NCBI GenBank assembly: GCA_963682175.1
Contig: OY821784.1
Span: 32,345,621-32,409,620, forward strand
Source: Triglochin maritima
Taxonomy: Eukaryota; Streptophyta; Magnoliopsida; Alismatales; Juncaginaceae
Direction: 5' to 3'
DNA length: 64,000 bases
Shown: one piece after another, positions 11,178 through 25,100 of the stretch
How the letters are laid out: every line of letters begins with the position of its first letter
Numbering within the stretch: position 1 is the first letter of the stretch
Translations under genes and position numbers: made by a program
The notes under the pieces: model-generated
What the model saw: the letters and a program-made list of their open reading frames with translations, nothing else
The model's database searches: none
Told to the model about the DNA's origin: nothing

Positions 11178-12371
11178 TGATGCATTGCATACATTGCATC
11201 ATATGTCTTTCATTTAGATTAATTTTATATCAATAAATGCTATTAAGGTATGTGTTTAATCTTATTTAGAGAATACAGGCACCTGAATGCAAATTACCCA
11301 TATCCCGAGCATAAACGCGTGCAAGAGACTCATTTCTGTCATGAAGACCAAGTCAAGATTATCGGGGTTAAAATGGAAGTTCATCCAAGCATAAAAGCAT
11401 TCAAGACCTAATTACAAAAAGGCCAAGGACTTAAGCACAAAAGTAGTCAGGGACTTAATTGCAAAGAGCCGAGGAACCGACTGCAATTACCAAAATATTA
11501 ATTTGGAAAAGTTCTAAAGAAAAATCAATTGGGATCTCCAAATATATGAAGAAATAAATTCGGAGCTCAAAAGAAAGGAAAGAAATCAATCTAGACGCGC
11601 AAAGGACATTTAAATCATACCATAAACACACAAGAAAAATCCGGATCGAATCTGAGCCAAAAAGGTGGCAATTCCGCCGCACCCCATGTACAAAATGCGG
11701 CGGATTAGCCTCACAAAAGTTGATCGGTGCGCTCAAATTTTTACCAATGTTGTATTGACGTGTGTACTTTTCTTTTATGTATTGGGATCCCCGGTTGAGG
11801 CTATAAATAAGGCCGAATCATGTATTGAAGGGGAGAACTTGTTTTATTCCATGCTTTAGTAATAAAATTCTGTTGGTTTATTTTGTGTTTTTAGTTTTCT
11901 TTTGTAGTTTCTCTAGGACCCCTTCTCATTCCCTCCATCCATGAGTTTCTAACTCTCTCCAAAGGGTGGGGGTGACGGTTTTAGGGTGATGAGAAGAAGA
12001 ATGATGTTATTATTTTAATTTCGTGTTAGTATATTTTGATTACTTGAGTTTATGTTGAATCATTTATCATGTAATGCTTTATAACTAACGTGATTTATTA
12101 TAAGTTTCAGATTTCTCTAAACAAAACCCGATATCTAAACCTCCACCCGCTGGACTCTCATCCATCTTTGCTTTATTTTTAATTTGTTTTTGTTGTTCTT
12201 GCTTTAGAAATTAAAAATCCAAAAATCTCAAACCAACCTTATTTCTCTCTCTTTCTTTCCTTAATCGAAAATCACAAAAATAACAAATATCCCTCCCTCC
12301 TTGTGTTCGACCCGTACTTGCCACGTCTTCATTGACGCCGTGCACTTGCGGTATAAATAAAATTCTCATCA
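11178..12371 (+). repeat. Complete Athila-like LTR, second subfamily
   Basis: Starts TGATG and ends CATCA. The 3' part carries CGACCCGTACTTGCC and GCCGTGCACTTGCGG blocks, shared with the ends of the LTRs at 38139, 47968, 51108 and 56940. It joins directly to repeat copy B, which lacks its left ~340 bases. Confidence 0.7.
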
Positions 12372-13852
12372 GAGGGGAAAGCAGGATCTGGTCCCAGTCG
12401 CTCTCCTCCGCAGGCACCACCCTCTAACGCCGGTCACGGTCTGAAAAGCAAACATGGACTATGCCTGAGTTTCCGAAAGGAAACCCCGTATGCCAACCCC
12501 TAACACATAAATGAACAAGACAACAAAATGAAACATGGCATGAACAATAACCACCACAACAGACATCATCAACTAAGTTCCCGAGACCTCTCTCCCGGCC
12601 ATAGCTGATACAACAACCTGGGTCTCAAAGGTCCTCTCACCCCAACCCTACCAACACACGTGCACACAAGGCACCGCCTGTCCAAATCACGGCCAACAAC
12701 CACCACATAAAACAACAAGGAAACACAACCACCAGATATCAGGGCAACAATCCGTGCTGTTGCCCAAGGGGCCCGAAGAGACGAGTCGTCTTCAATCCAT
12801 CACACACACCACTATCGGGCGACAGTCCGTGCCGTTGCCCAAGGGGGCCAGAGAGACTAGCCGCCTTCAAGCGTACACACAAAACCATGAAACACAGAAA
12901 ACAGGCAGAAACGGTCGAAAAAAAGCAGATCACCGGTCGACCCAATCCCCACCTAAAGGATTGGCCCAACCGAAAAACCCGTCAATCGGTCGAACGACAA
13001 ATGAGACCCGTTCGACCGAAAAGCACCAATAAGAAAATTATAGGTCGACCGAAACCCAAACATTATAGGTCGACCGAAACCCACCAGTAAAACTCACCAA
13101 CAATCCACACTACACTGTCGACCGAAACAACACTTCCGGTCGACCAGCCGTTAGGTTAACTTAAGTCGTCGGTCGGACGAGTCAACCAGGCGGTCGACCG
13201 TTTGGATGGTCAACGCCCCAACCGACCTACGACAGTACTTTCGGTCGACCGGCAAATGGGTCTCGTCCGACCGAAAGTGCACAACCGGTCGACCACCCGA
13301 GGGTATCGTTCGAACGGTGCGAGGGATATTGCCCAAAATACACTATAACCGGTTGACTGAACCCAAAACACCGGTCAACCGTTATAGTGCAGAAAAATTG
13401 TTGTGCAGGTCCGACGAGCCATTCCGCCTACCGTCGACCGCTCCCACCCCCACACTAATAATAGGTGAGCGTTAAAGCAAATTTGACATACCTCAAGACT
13501 TGAAGAAGCCTTTGAAGAATCAACGGCGATGCTTCCTCGCAATCCCTTCTTCTCCGGTGAACTCGACGAACTCGATCTCCTTGACAACTCCGGCGACTCC
13601 ACCGATCCAACAAGAACTTCCTTGCCTCCACCAACACAGAGGGAACAACTGAGGGGGAGAGACACGAGTGAGTGAGAGAGAGAGAGTAGGAAAAGTGAAA
13701 GAGAGAGAAATCCAAACCTTTAAATACTATCCCCACAACCGATCTCAGCCGTCCATCTCAAACCCTCTCAAAACCATCACCTAAACACAATTAAACCATT
13801 AAGCAAGAGTTAGGATTAGCATCAAACCTAATTATCCTAACAAAATTAGGAT
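12372..13852. repeat. Dispersed repeat, copy B
   Basis: Near-identical to 7231-8766 over its whole length, with small differences such as extra TATAGGTCGACCGAAAC units near 13040-13080. The left ~200 bases of copy A are missing. It has the same palindrome run (12930-13440) and the same end, ATTAGGATTAG. Confidence 0.65.
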
Positions 13853-14941
13853 TAGGTTCTCACATGTACGACCTTCTCACTCTAGTTTCTAATTTTAAGC
13901 TACGTGAATGATTCATAAATGATTTAAAAAGATAACGTAATAAAACCGCGACCACCGTGGCTTCAATTCTTATAGATTGTCAAATAATTTCCATGTTCTC
14001 ATATATTTTGCTTTCGTATTTTTTTTTAAAATAAATTTAATTCACCCAACTTATTCAATTTACAAGGCACAGTTATCTAAAATCAAATTATGCAGTAGGT
14101 ATAAACGCTTTACCAAAAAATCACTGGTTTCGGGCATTGGATTTTTAGTCTATGAGGACAAAGTACAACTAAAAAAAGTTAAGCAGAGGCCATTCTACAA
14201 TTTAGATTTCAAGTTCAACCCTAAGGTTACAACTTTAGATATTCTATAGAATGAGGCCCAAATGCCCGACTACATGAATTTTTGTGAATCAGGTCCAAGC
14301 GACATTTTTGTATAAATAAACTAAAAAATCGAACCAAACCTATCATGTATGTAATAAGATTACAAATTAATTAATTTTTTTAACAAGTCATCCCGTCCGA
14401 CGTGGTAAGTAAAAAAAAAACAAAGTAATAACTTGTTTGTGCAGCAGTGCAAGTGGAACCCATGGGTCGACTCCACGTGGTTCCGCCCACTCGTTCACAA
14501 TTTAGAACCTCCAAACAAGATATTAACCAATGACCCAAGTAATAACTTGATTTCTAGATATAAAGATCTAATTAGACTACTTTCGATGTGCATCCAAGCA
14601 AAATTATATTTATTTAATTCCAATGTAAAACTCCAATTAGACTACTTTCATGTGCATCCAAGCAAAAAAAAACTTTCATGTTTTGAATGCAATCAGATTA
14701 TCAGACCGGCCCCTCCGATTCTAAATGCCAAACGTAAACTACTAATGAATTGGTACAGTACAAAAACAAAATAGTCATGAGTAGGAGAGGTGGAGTAAAG
14801 CAACTCTTTCAAAACGGTGCCTCTTTTGCATGCATGCATACTCCATTTGCAAACCACCCTCCTCTTTATAACCCATTTCCTCTCTCTCTCACACACTCTC
14901 TCTCTCTATAAGAAATCAGACTTGAAGTATTACTACAAGGA
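13853..14941. other. Non-coding; probable promoter toward 14942
   Basis: Mostly AT-rich spacer without a gene. The last ~80 bases have a CTTTATAACC box near 14870 and a CT-dinucleotide tract, a common plant promoter and 5' UTR arrangement, just before an ATG with a strong splice donor. Confidence 0.35.
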
Positions 14942-14948
14942 ATGGAAG
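14942..14948 (+). CDS. Candidate 7-nt first coding exon of the membrane protein gene
   Basis: ATGGAAG is followed by GTAAGA, an excellent donor, and leaves one base of a codon. The conserved exon at 19556 has no in-frame ATG and needs exactly one base from upstream, so the phases fit and would give Met-Glu-Gly. The intron would be 4.6 kb. The match of phase could be chance (one in three), and another gene could start here. Confidence 0.35.
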
Positions 14949-17900
14949 GTAAGACTCTATAACATCTTATATATAACATGGATTTTAGTATTTTTATGGT
15001 TTCTCTTTGTGTTTTGTGTTTATGGCATAATTGAGCTTCATCAAAATGGCTAATTAGTTTTTGAGGGTCGCCTTTTAGGTTGAACATGAGCACTTAACAT
15101 CATTGTTTGCTAAATATTTTTGTTTCACATATGGGAGTTGCTGACTTCGTGTTTAGTGGTTTCTTCGTTTCCATTTGATTTTTGATTTAGTGATTTCAAA
15201 CAAATGTAAGCATGCTAACCTCGCCTTTGTTGTTGATTTTATTATCAATGGGTTCAAATTTCTCATGATGGAGAATAACAATTCATGAGCCATCTTTTGT
15301 TTCTTCTCCTCTAGTAACTACAACAAGTAATGTTTTTTTAATAATTAATGGTGTTTATGATTTTGTAATCGTTAATTCCTATACTTAACCTTCTGAGCTT
15401 CTGTGTGGTGTGAATAAGTTAATTACTTTTTTAAAGTCTTTAATGACCATTAATTAGTTTCATCCTCAACGTGGAAATAAACCTTCCAAATTCCTTCTTT
15501 TCCACTTGCCCCCCTTGATTTATTACCATTCTTGAAGTGATACCTACCAGAGATGAAATTTTGATCCACATAATTCCTCTACATTTGACCCAATTGTGGG
15601 GCTAACATATTTGTTAGACAAGGTTTAAAATAGACTAAGAGCAAGAACCATGCCATAGGGGCATTATATGATTCGAGTTTGAGCGAGCTAACTTGCTAAA
15701 ACCAATTGTGTAATGCTCACATATGAAAATAAGTCATAACCTGTAAATGCTCGTATATGTACACATAATGCCTCAAGACAACAAGTCGAATAATAAGACT
15801 ATATGCTCCAAGCATGTCGAGCCAGTGAGTTTGCTCGTGTTTCGTCCGTTTAAAGAAGAAATTATACTTTGCTTCCCTGAATTATGATTCGATTTCAGAG
15901 TGCTCGGCCAATTGAATTTTAATGGATGAAACAATATCCCCTGGAAATTGTAGATATCCTGTTGCTAGATTTTTTTCCCCTCTAAAATAAACAAATTGCC
16001 TTAGTTTGAACACGTTTATACCAGTTAGAGCTGGCTCAATTAGAGATAGTCAAGACCGCAGACCGAATCTCAACAGTTTCATGAGTATGTTTGGAATGTT
16101 GGGATTTACAATAGGGTAGGGTAGTATAAAAGATTAAAGAAAACACGTTTTTGGGTAATTGATGGAATTAAAACGTACAATAAAAAGTTGGTTTCACTTA
16201 CCACCACGAACTTGTAAAGGAATCAAAACTATTTGTTATCTATCATCAACACACTTCCTTAATTAAGAGTATAGTACCGCCCAACACACTCTACTTAATG
16301 AATATACTTCGTGGAAAATCTTGTAGAAATACAAAATATTTCGTATTATATGCAATGCACTGTGTTAATGGCTTGCTATCCAAGGATGAACGAGTGTTTA
16401 GGCAGTGCAAGCTAGCTATGGTTCCCAAACCCCCTAATGTGTTTGTGTTTTGGGGACACAAAATGTGTTGACTTAGTGTGCAAGGAACACAAAGAATCAC
16501 ATGGCTTTGGGTTGAGTCTTGGAACAGAAGTTCCATCAATTCCAATCCATCCCACACTATAATCACACTATTATTGGTATTTGTTCATGTTGCCAAGTAA
16601 ATTAGACAAAACTTCAACCACATAAATCTCGAGTGATGACTTCTTGTCAAACACATGTATAGTAGTAAGACAATTTTTAAACCAGAAACACAAGCAACCC
16701 AATGCTTCTACTCATAAATTTAATAGTATAGGTACTGTTAATTTACTTTTGGTTTTTTGTAAGACCACCAACTTTTTAATAAATGAAAAACACACAAAAT
16801 CAATGTAAATGAGAATAATACAAGAGGGGAAGAACATTTCTCGAAAGGAAAAATATACATATAATGATACTGGTATAGTATTAGATATGATTCTAACAAT
16901 CTGGGATATTAAACCTTTATATAGCTCATATTGTGTCATTCACTACTTCGATAGTTCACATGCATCTAAGACTCATATTTGGTTAACAACTTAGTTTAGG
17001 GAGCTCTTAACACATGCCCCTAAGAAATTAACAACGGGCTTAATTCGTTAATGGTACTATCACAAGTTATGTAATGATTTAAGTATTTTGTCACTGATGC
17101 AAGATTAAACGCGTAGAGGCATCTTAATAGAGTTAATTACTTTTTACTTCAGGCAACAATTCCTCCGAGAGGTTTAAAAGTAATCATATGATTTAAAAGT
17201 AAAGAACCATGTAGTACCCTGGGAGATAAATCATTGAGATGGTTAACTATACATAGTAGTTGTACATAGGAATTCGATTAAACTACCTTCATTCAAAAAA
17301 TGATTTATAAATTGTAAAAAGAAAAGAAATTTGTAATCTTCTACTAGCATAGGCGGTGGCAAGTAGATAGGAGAGGTCGGGTGACCTGCGTTTTGGAATT
17401 TCGCATTGTCAATAATGACTCCTTGGGATAACTCGAATTTATGACCATTTTGGATTTCAACCACCTTAGATTTTCTCAAATACCAGTAATTAGACATCTT
17501 GATGCTCTTTCGGTCCCCTAAATTCTCCGTATAAATTCCTATCCCCCTATATGAATTCCGAATATTGTCAATATCTACTAATCTTGTAAAACTTAAGAGT
17601 TTAAATGCAAAAACATACAAACTATTAACTATCCACTATGGTTACCAACTATCCGAGTATTCGATTCGAAAATTTCTATTTAGTTAGTATTCATAAGTTC
17701 TATTTTACCAATTTAATTTTGGATACGAAATTGGTTTAATTTTTTTTACCAATTAGAAATCGGATACGAATTCGAATAGAAGGTGTTTCAAATTCGAATT
17801 ATCCGGATATCAAATTAAAATCAATTACAACCTAGCATTAATCACACGTTTTCCGTTGGTGCATGGTTAAATGTTGTCGGAGTGGTACTAGGGACCAGGT

Positions 17901-19555
17901 TCGAACCTCACCGCCCCCCTACGTTTTGTAGAATTTTGGGAAAAAAGGAAAAATGTCGTCAGAGGGAATCGAACTCACATTGAAAACCAAATCAAAGCCA
18001 CCACTAACCACTCGGCCAATGTCTGTTTCTCAGTATCTTGCATGTTCAACCTTATACATAGATTGCTTCCCTGTGTCTGGTGCTTTGAAACTTTAGTCCC
18101 ATATCGTCAACATTTGTTTCTCAAGATTTCATCCCCTCTATAAAATTAACACTACTACCACCAGTTTCATTCCAAGTAGCTCCGAAGAAAATATTTTTGA
18201 GTAAATATTGAAAATTTTAAAAAAAATGTTTGTTTTTCCGATTTGTTCAGGTTATTTTTGTTTATCAAGAAATTACAAATTTATTCTATTTAATTTCGGA
18301 TAATATCCGAATACCAATTAGTATTCGAATATTTAAATATTCAGATTCGATGTCGGATAATCTTATTTATTTTGGATTTGAATTCGAATTTTGTAATGAA
18401 TTAAAGATTTCAAATTCGAGTTCGTATATACTATATATTCGAGTTATAATACCCGGTTTGCATCCCTAACCACAAATGACATGAGTTTGGAACACAGCTA
18501 GATTCAGTCAAATTGAAATATGCTTATTTCCAACACCTACCACTCCTTCCTAAAGTAGACATGATACAAAGGAGAGAGAAAAACTTAATCCTTTCAATAT
18601 CCATCTCCCCTCTCTCTAGTGGGAGAATATGTGTTATTTTCTAGAGAGAGGGGGAAACATCTTATACTAATGTAAACCTTTTAAAACTAAATATCATATA
18701 TGAACTTTATGGTTTCCTTCCCAAAGCAAAGAAGCAAAGCATCCATCCACTTTTCTTTCTTCTTTCCCTCTTGTCAATGTGACCCTCTTGATATCATTAG
18801 TTTTTAATTGATTTCAGCTTCATGAAGAAACCCATCAAAGTTTGGTATCTTTTCCTTGTTTGCATGTACTGGTAAGATGTTAAGTTGTGCTTTGTGTGGG
18901 TGCTTGGTTTTGGAAGGGTTTTTTGGGGTCGTGATTTAATTTCACTACTTTGTATTTGGGAGAAATGGGATTTGGTTTCTGATATGCTGTTGAAAAGTTT
19001 GGGATTGTTGGTTTCAAATGGCTCATTCAGGTGAAGTTTAATTTGTGTTAGCAATTTGGTTGTCAATTTATAACTTTTATGTGGTGCAATTTGTTCTTAA
19101 ATGGACCCTTTTCATTGTCTTTTTGGAAATTTAGTGGGGTTTTTAGTTTATGATTACCTGTTATTCATAATATTAATTTTTTCGATTTCAATTAAATACA
19201 TGTGTTTTCGTATTTGTTATCAGTGTTTAAAGCATTATATGTTTTTTTTTGGTTTTATTCTTCACATATTGTTTACTGTTAAAGAGTATTTTCTTGAAAT
19301 GTCACCTACTCCACACAAAAAACCAACTTTACTATAACTTTTAATTTCATTTTCATTGAATGTGAATATTTTGCTTAATTTTGATGCATAATTAATTATT
19401 TCTAATGATGTTGACAATGTAGATTTAAGCCGCAAAAACTTGCATACTTAGTAACTAAACAATATGCGTTCATATACGATATGTTTGACGCAATGAAATC
19501 TTTTATGCAATATCCAAGCTAGTATGATATTAAAGGCAAACATTTTTGTTGATAG
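14949..19555. other. 4.6-kb non-coding stretch, possible first intron
   Basis: I find no convincing exon. It holds a degenerate AT-rich repeat at 17640-18475 ending in GGTTTGCATCCCTA, a hAT-MITE-like end, and two tRNA-related segments inside it. Short frames at 16291-16566, 17243-17620 and 18797-19066 show no family motif. A second 5' UTR-like CT-rich block lies at 18600-18780. Confidence 0.4.
17850..18030. repeat. Two convergent tRNA-related (SINE-like) segments
   Basis: On the plus strand a B-box-like GGTTCGAACCTC lies near 17900, after a TGGTTAAATG block. On the minus strand, from ~18022 down to ~17965, TTGGCCGAGTGGTTAGTGG (a near-perfect A box) is followed at tRNA-like spacing by GAGTTCGATTCCC (B box). 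Neither forms a convincing cloverleaf, so they are probably SINE heads rather than tRNA genes. Confidence 0.45.
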
Positions 19556-21430
19556 GACCAAGTTCAGACCACACATGGAAACCAACCAAGACATCGACAA
19601 CCACAACTCTAGATTACTGGTGGAATTGGAGGGTTTTGGTTTGTGCAATTTGGGTATTACTCTCCATGATCACATCCTCCATTCTGATTTGGAAATACGA
19701 ATGTCCGGAAAATGCGAACCGTGACCGAGAACCAGAAGGCATTATATACGAGGACGAGTCATGGAGGCCTTGCTTCAAAGGAATGCACCCAGCTTGGTTA
19801 CTCGGATTTCGAATGTTATCGTTTGCTTCACTCTTGATATTTTTCGTTGCTTATATTGTTAAGGAAGGGAATAGTTCATTCTACTACTACACTCAGTATG
19901 TGAATTCTTCGAAAATATTGAAAACTTATCAACTTTTTTTAGTTTTTCCTCTTGAGATTGATGATAATTCTTTTGGGCAGATGGACGTTCATGCTAGTTA
20001 TTGCCTACTTCGCGGTAATTGTCGTTTATCTTTCGCGGGAATAAACTTTATGATCAAAACTATAGACTAACATGTTATGTAAATGATATTGTAGTTAGGT
20101 TCCTTTCTATCGCTGCATGGATGTCATCGATTTACAAGTCATGGCGGGCGAGTTGTTAGTCGGTCAGACGAAGAACGAGGCACGGAACTTACTCCTTCTA
20201 GCGTGCAAAATCATAGGCTTCATGAAGAACAACAATCCCGTCAAATTGCTGGGTTTTGGGGTTATGTCTTTCAAATCATTTTTCAGGTACTATTTTTTAA
20301 GGGGGAAAGCTGTTTGTATTTATATTTATCAATTAAGAGAGAACATTTTGACAGGAACTTGTGTGTTTTTCTTCTCTAGAATTGTTGATATCTGTGTGTT
20401 TTTCTGTAGACAAATGCAGGGGCTGTGATGCTAACAGATTGTGTGTTTTGGCTACTAATGGTTCCATTTCTTGAGGCGGAAAACTATGATTTGAACATTG
20501 TAAGTACTCACCCACATTTTTCTTTGGCATTTTAATGTCGATTTAAAATATTGAGCTATTTTTGCAGATTTATTTTACTTCGTTTAGATACAAGTAAATG
20601 AATTTCTATGACCAAACAACAAAAATACCAAAAAAAAATCCTTACGAAATATGTTCTCCGTTACAGTTAACAATGGGAATGCACTCGCTGAATGCTATAT
20701 TTCTTCTTATTGATATTTCCGTCAACTCTATGGTAATTCTCAACTTCCCATTATAATCAATACGATTTATTCATTACATTTTAATCTAACTTAGTATTGT
20801 TCTTCAGCGATTTCCGTGGTTTCGGATATCGTATTTCACGCTTTGGACAGCGATATATGTTATTTTTCAATGGATTGTTCACGCATGCGTCTCGACTGGG
20901 TAACGCCTACTTTCTTATCTACTATCCTTTCATTTTGAAAAAAATATTGGCATGCTAATTATTTGTAAGTGTTTTTCTCAGGTGGCCGTACCCATTTCTT
21001 GATTTATCATCAAAGTACTCTCCAATATGGTAAGCTGTAATAAAATCTGATCGAAAAGTACATAAACATATTTCTCAGGTCTTGAAGTAATCCACATCTT
21101 CCTGCACAAACCTTTCTCTTTCTACAGAACTTGGGGTTTATATCTGTGGACCAAATTTTGGATATTGAAATAATAGTGTCACTACAAAATCATATCTACT
21201 ATTGAGATGCTCCTATTCGACAGATGCATATCTTACTGTCAGCATCATTGAATCTGATCACAAAAAATATATGAATTTTCTATAAGTGTGATAATTTGAA
21301 AAATACTTGTTCTTCATATTGTAGGTACTTGGTGGTAGGCGTGATGCATGTACCATGCTATGGCTTCTTCATATGGGTTCTTCAGATGAAGAGTTCATTC
21401 CTGTCAAAGAGGTACCCTACTTCTTACTAG
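19556..21430 (+). CDS. Conserved plant multi-pass membrane protein
   Basis: Eight exons can be traced with GT-AG junctions and consistent phase: 19556-19895, 19981-20014, 20095-20286, 20410-20499, 20667-20732, 20808-20899, 20982-21029 and 21325-21430. The product has about six hydrophobic segments and matches a plant-specific family of unknown function (Arabidopsis At1g10660/At5g62960-like, from memory). Diagnostic blocks are DYWWNWRVLVCAIWV, YEDESWRPCFKGMHPAWLL, FYYYTQW, GFWGYVFQIIFQ, NAGAVMLTDCVFW, FPWFRISYF and WPYPFLDLSSKYSPIWY. No disabling mutation is seen in the traced exons. The start is unresolved: no ATG lies in frame in the first conserved exon, and an alternative acceptor exists at 19568. 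Exon 14942-14948 is a candidate start. Confidence 0.85.
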
Positions 21431-22122
21431 CATTCAAACAACGATGAGATGAGCAACAACCGTCCATCCCAATGTAGTCGCTGATGGTTAAGGCTGCAAC
21501 TCCCAATGCGGAAAGTGCATCAGTATTCACTACTGGGACTAGACAGAAATCTGCAGCACAATTTCGAGCAACAAGGAAATCAAGATTTTCGAATACAGTT
21601 AAATTTCTTACATTACCCATTCAAAGAAAAGCACTTGCGCCTTTTTGTATAATATATTGTTTATAAAGAAGACAATAAGGAAATGATGTCGTCTCCTAAT
21701 CTACTAGTATGGTTTCAAATTACAATTGGCAAGTTCTGCCTTTCATACGTTTTACTTGCTGAAGTGTGTCATCTACCAAATAAATAACGGCGTGTGATTT
21801 CAAATCCTATCTTGATTTGAGCATATATGGTATGTTACTGAAAGTACACCTGCTAATACAGAATGTCACACCAAATGGGCATAATTTAGCAATAGAGTGA
21901 ACCATAAAGAAAGCAAACTCATAGGAAAAAAAATGTTTTTTTTAAAATGTGATAACTAATTCAGGGGCAACCACACTTTGCATTGTATTTTGATGTATAT
22001 ATTTCTTATTGACTGAGTATTTTCTGAGCATGACGACATACATACAATTTAAGAGGGAAAATGATCAGGAAGAGACATTCCAATAGGAGGCACATAAAAA
22101 ACCCAAAGGCAAGAGCAGCACA
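21431..22122. other. Intergenic, between two convergent genes
   Basis: AT-rich 3' flanks of the membrane protein (plus) and the SRP receptor beta gene (minus). No additional gene or RNA is visible. Confidence 0.5.
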
Positions 22123-25100
22123 TTACCAAGCCTTCACGTGTTCCCTGATGAACTGCTCGAGCTGAGAAATCTTGCCAGTTAAGCCAGAGGCCTCATCAAC
22201 TACCACCTTGTTGTGGCACTGGGGGAACGTAAATGCCTCGTCAGGAACACCAAGTGTATATTCGTTCGTAACATCTGCCGTAGAAACTGCAATTCTTGAT
22301 GTACGGAGCTTATCGCTGCCAAAGATTTGGAAGTATAAGCAAATGTTATTCAATTGTTTGAAATGAAAATTTTAGCAAATAAACTATATTAAACAAGATG
22401 ATATTAAAATCGTTAGAGATAGAGAGGTTTGAATGTATACATTTCCTTCTCCAGTTGCCTCTTGATAAACTCCTTGGAGTGTGCGGTCACTTTATCGGAC
22501 TTGTTGCATAGTATGAGCACTGGAATTTTCTTTTTCACAACAGTTGCGTTAGTCAAAATGTCATACAGATACCTACAAAAGTGGAGCAGAAGATTAGAAA
22601 ACGTATTACATGGTTGTATTCACAAAAATAAAATATCACATGCAGTTGTAAGTAGTTCCTTTATTTACAATTTCTTAACTAATCCGATCTTTTACCACAA
22701 ACGCTTAAAAACAAACTAGAGTCAATATTTGCAAAATAACTTTGCAAATGTAAATTTCTTGCTAATGCGAATGTGTTCCTATTACTCATTATAAAGACAC
22801 TACAAATGCACAATTGAAGTAAATAATATTGAACATTACTCTACAGCTGGTCGGCAATTCGGCAAGAAGTCTACAGCATCCACAACAAAAACAAGGCTTG
22901 CTGCTTTAGGGAAGTAGCCATCGAGCTTGGGTCTAAGCCGAGAATGCCCAGGGAAATCAACAATCTTCACAGGCTTTATTTTGCCCTTCTGTTGAATTTA
23001 CAAACAAAATAAATAAATAAATAATCATTTTATAATTTTCTCTAAAGAAAAAACAGGTTTGAAGCAGTCATACAGCTTTATATAAAATTATCTGCAGGCC
23101 TAATCTTAAGCCAATGGCAGGTAGAATAGTAGCATGAACCTCTTTTTACCTTCTCAGATTCAGAATGTAACACAAAAGTATTGCTATTTGGGTCCATTGA
23201 TGTAATCGTGCCCTTGTGTGAGGATCCATCACGAAGCTATGGTACATAAAATAACAAAAGTATATTGAGAATCAAATCTTTGACATGAAAAATAAGATCT
23301 CACCACACTAATTGAGTACACTGAAACTTGTAAAAAAATTCACATATTATGAAATTATTACAGGCCAACTAACTAAATGACCTTGAAATCATATCATGAA
23401 TGAGCTCACAAGATTTAAAAACATGCATCTGAGCTACCTCTAGCCTCCAGTTTATTATATACACAAGTGTATTGAAATAAACTTTCTAAGATTTTTCTAC
23501 TTGATGTGACACTGCCGCAAGCCTCATTTACAGTTTTATTAATGCATCTCCTGAAAGTGTATATAAATTTGATGAAGACAGCTCACGATGACCTCCAATA
23601 TAAGGTAATATTGAAATAAACTTCAGATGAGTTTGAGTAGTCTCTCTAGAGCTGTCAACTAGGAACACCGGAAGATTCAGATGTCAACTAGGAACTTTGA
23701 GAAACAAGTTAATATATAAGGATTATTAACTAATTAAGTTGAAAAAATGTCACTGATCTAACTGGTGGTATGAACAGAAATAACAGTGTCAGAGAGAGCA
23801 ACCTAAAAAATCTATCTATTTTCCTAAAATAAATGAACACAAACAATAGTAAATTATTTTGCATGACACTATTCATCGATCAATAACAAAACCTTACCTG
23901 ATAAAACAGAACAGTTTTTCCACTGCCACTTAACCCAGCAAGAATTACAGTGTTAGACTTAGTGCGCTTGAAACAACGTACTGCAAGAGGATGTCAACAA
24001 ATTATTATTGATAGCACAAACATTTTCATGAGTATTTTCTGAATGTAAATCATTCAGTCAACGAATCTTAAGAGTGAGCAACCATGTTTATCTGACTAAA
24101 AGAGCATAATAGGCTATCGACGAAAGGGCCTAAAACACTCTGCGACGTTTTCTGAATTACGGTGGAGCTGATGATAACGTTCAAATTTTGATGCCAAAAC
24201 ATGATCAAACAACTGAAAATAAAGACTTATCAAAAATGCCCTACAGTCAATTGGATATAAGCTATCTTATAACCACCATGAAAAAAAATTGACCAAAACT
24301 TGTATGTGAAGAAGCTTTTTATGCGCAGTTCAAAATATAGTCAAATTCCTCGTCACAGATAAGAAAGTAATAGCATATTATGCACAGCAAGCTAGTAAAA
24401 CGACAATTAACATCTTCATAGCTCTACAATTTCTTATCGAACTTAACATAATCAAAACCAAAGTCAACTTTACACCATATAGTAATTTATTTGAGTGCTA
24501 AATAAAAAAATGGGCCAAAATAGATTCCCACATAGATACCATCAAAACTAAATCCAAACAACCAGTCGAAAAATTAAATTTTAAAAATCTTCAAAGGAAT
24601 CCATTTACAACCACGTAACCTAAATACCAAAAGTTCCTCCATTCAAGCGCTGGAAGTACAACTTCGATTTTTGAGCCAAAATTTCACCAAAGCAATCGAG
24701 CAATGAGTATTTGTAAACACAAGATACGGTCATAAACATACAAACAACATTAGCTTTACGCTTGCTTTATGCAAGAGTACAAAACCAATTGATTCGGATT
24801 GTACCCAAACCAACAATCTTTGTACAAACGTTACAAACAAAGTATGTTTTACAAAAATAAATAAATAAATTAAACGCATGTTTGGATAACCCAGAATACC
24901 ATGGTTTTTTAGGAAAACTGTATTATTCAGAAAAATATAGTTTTCAATCCTATTGAGGTGTTTAGATCACCTTGAATAATGCACTATAAATACTTTTTTT
25001 TTGCTGAAAATGGGGTTTAAAAAAAGAAGAAGAAGAGGTACTACCTCTTTATTCTTTTCAAACATGTTGTGTCTCTTCTTCTTTGTTTGTTTCATACGAA

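Noticed and set aside
16291..17620. Small minus-strand frames (91 and 125 codons)
   Set aside because: No domain, no splice context and AT-driven composition; likely chance frames in spacer or intron.
17850..18030. Functional tRNA genes
   Set aside because: Boxes A and B are present but arms do not pair into a full cloverleaf; SINE-like origin fits better.
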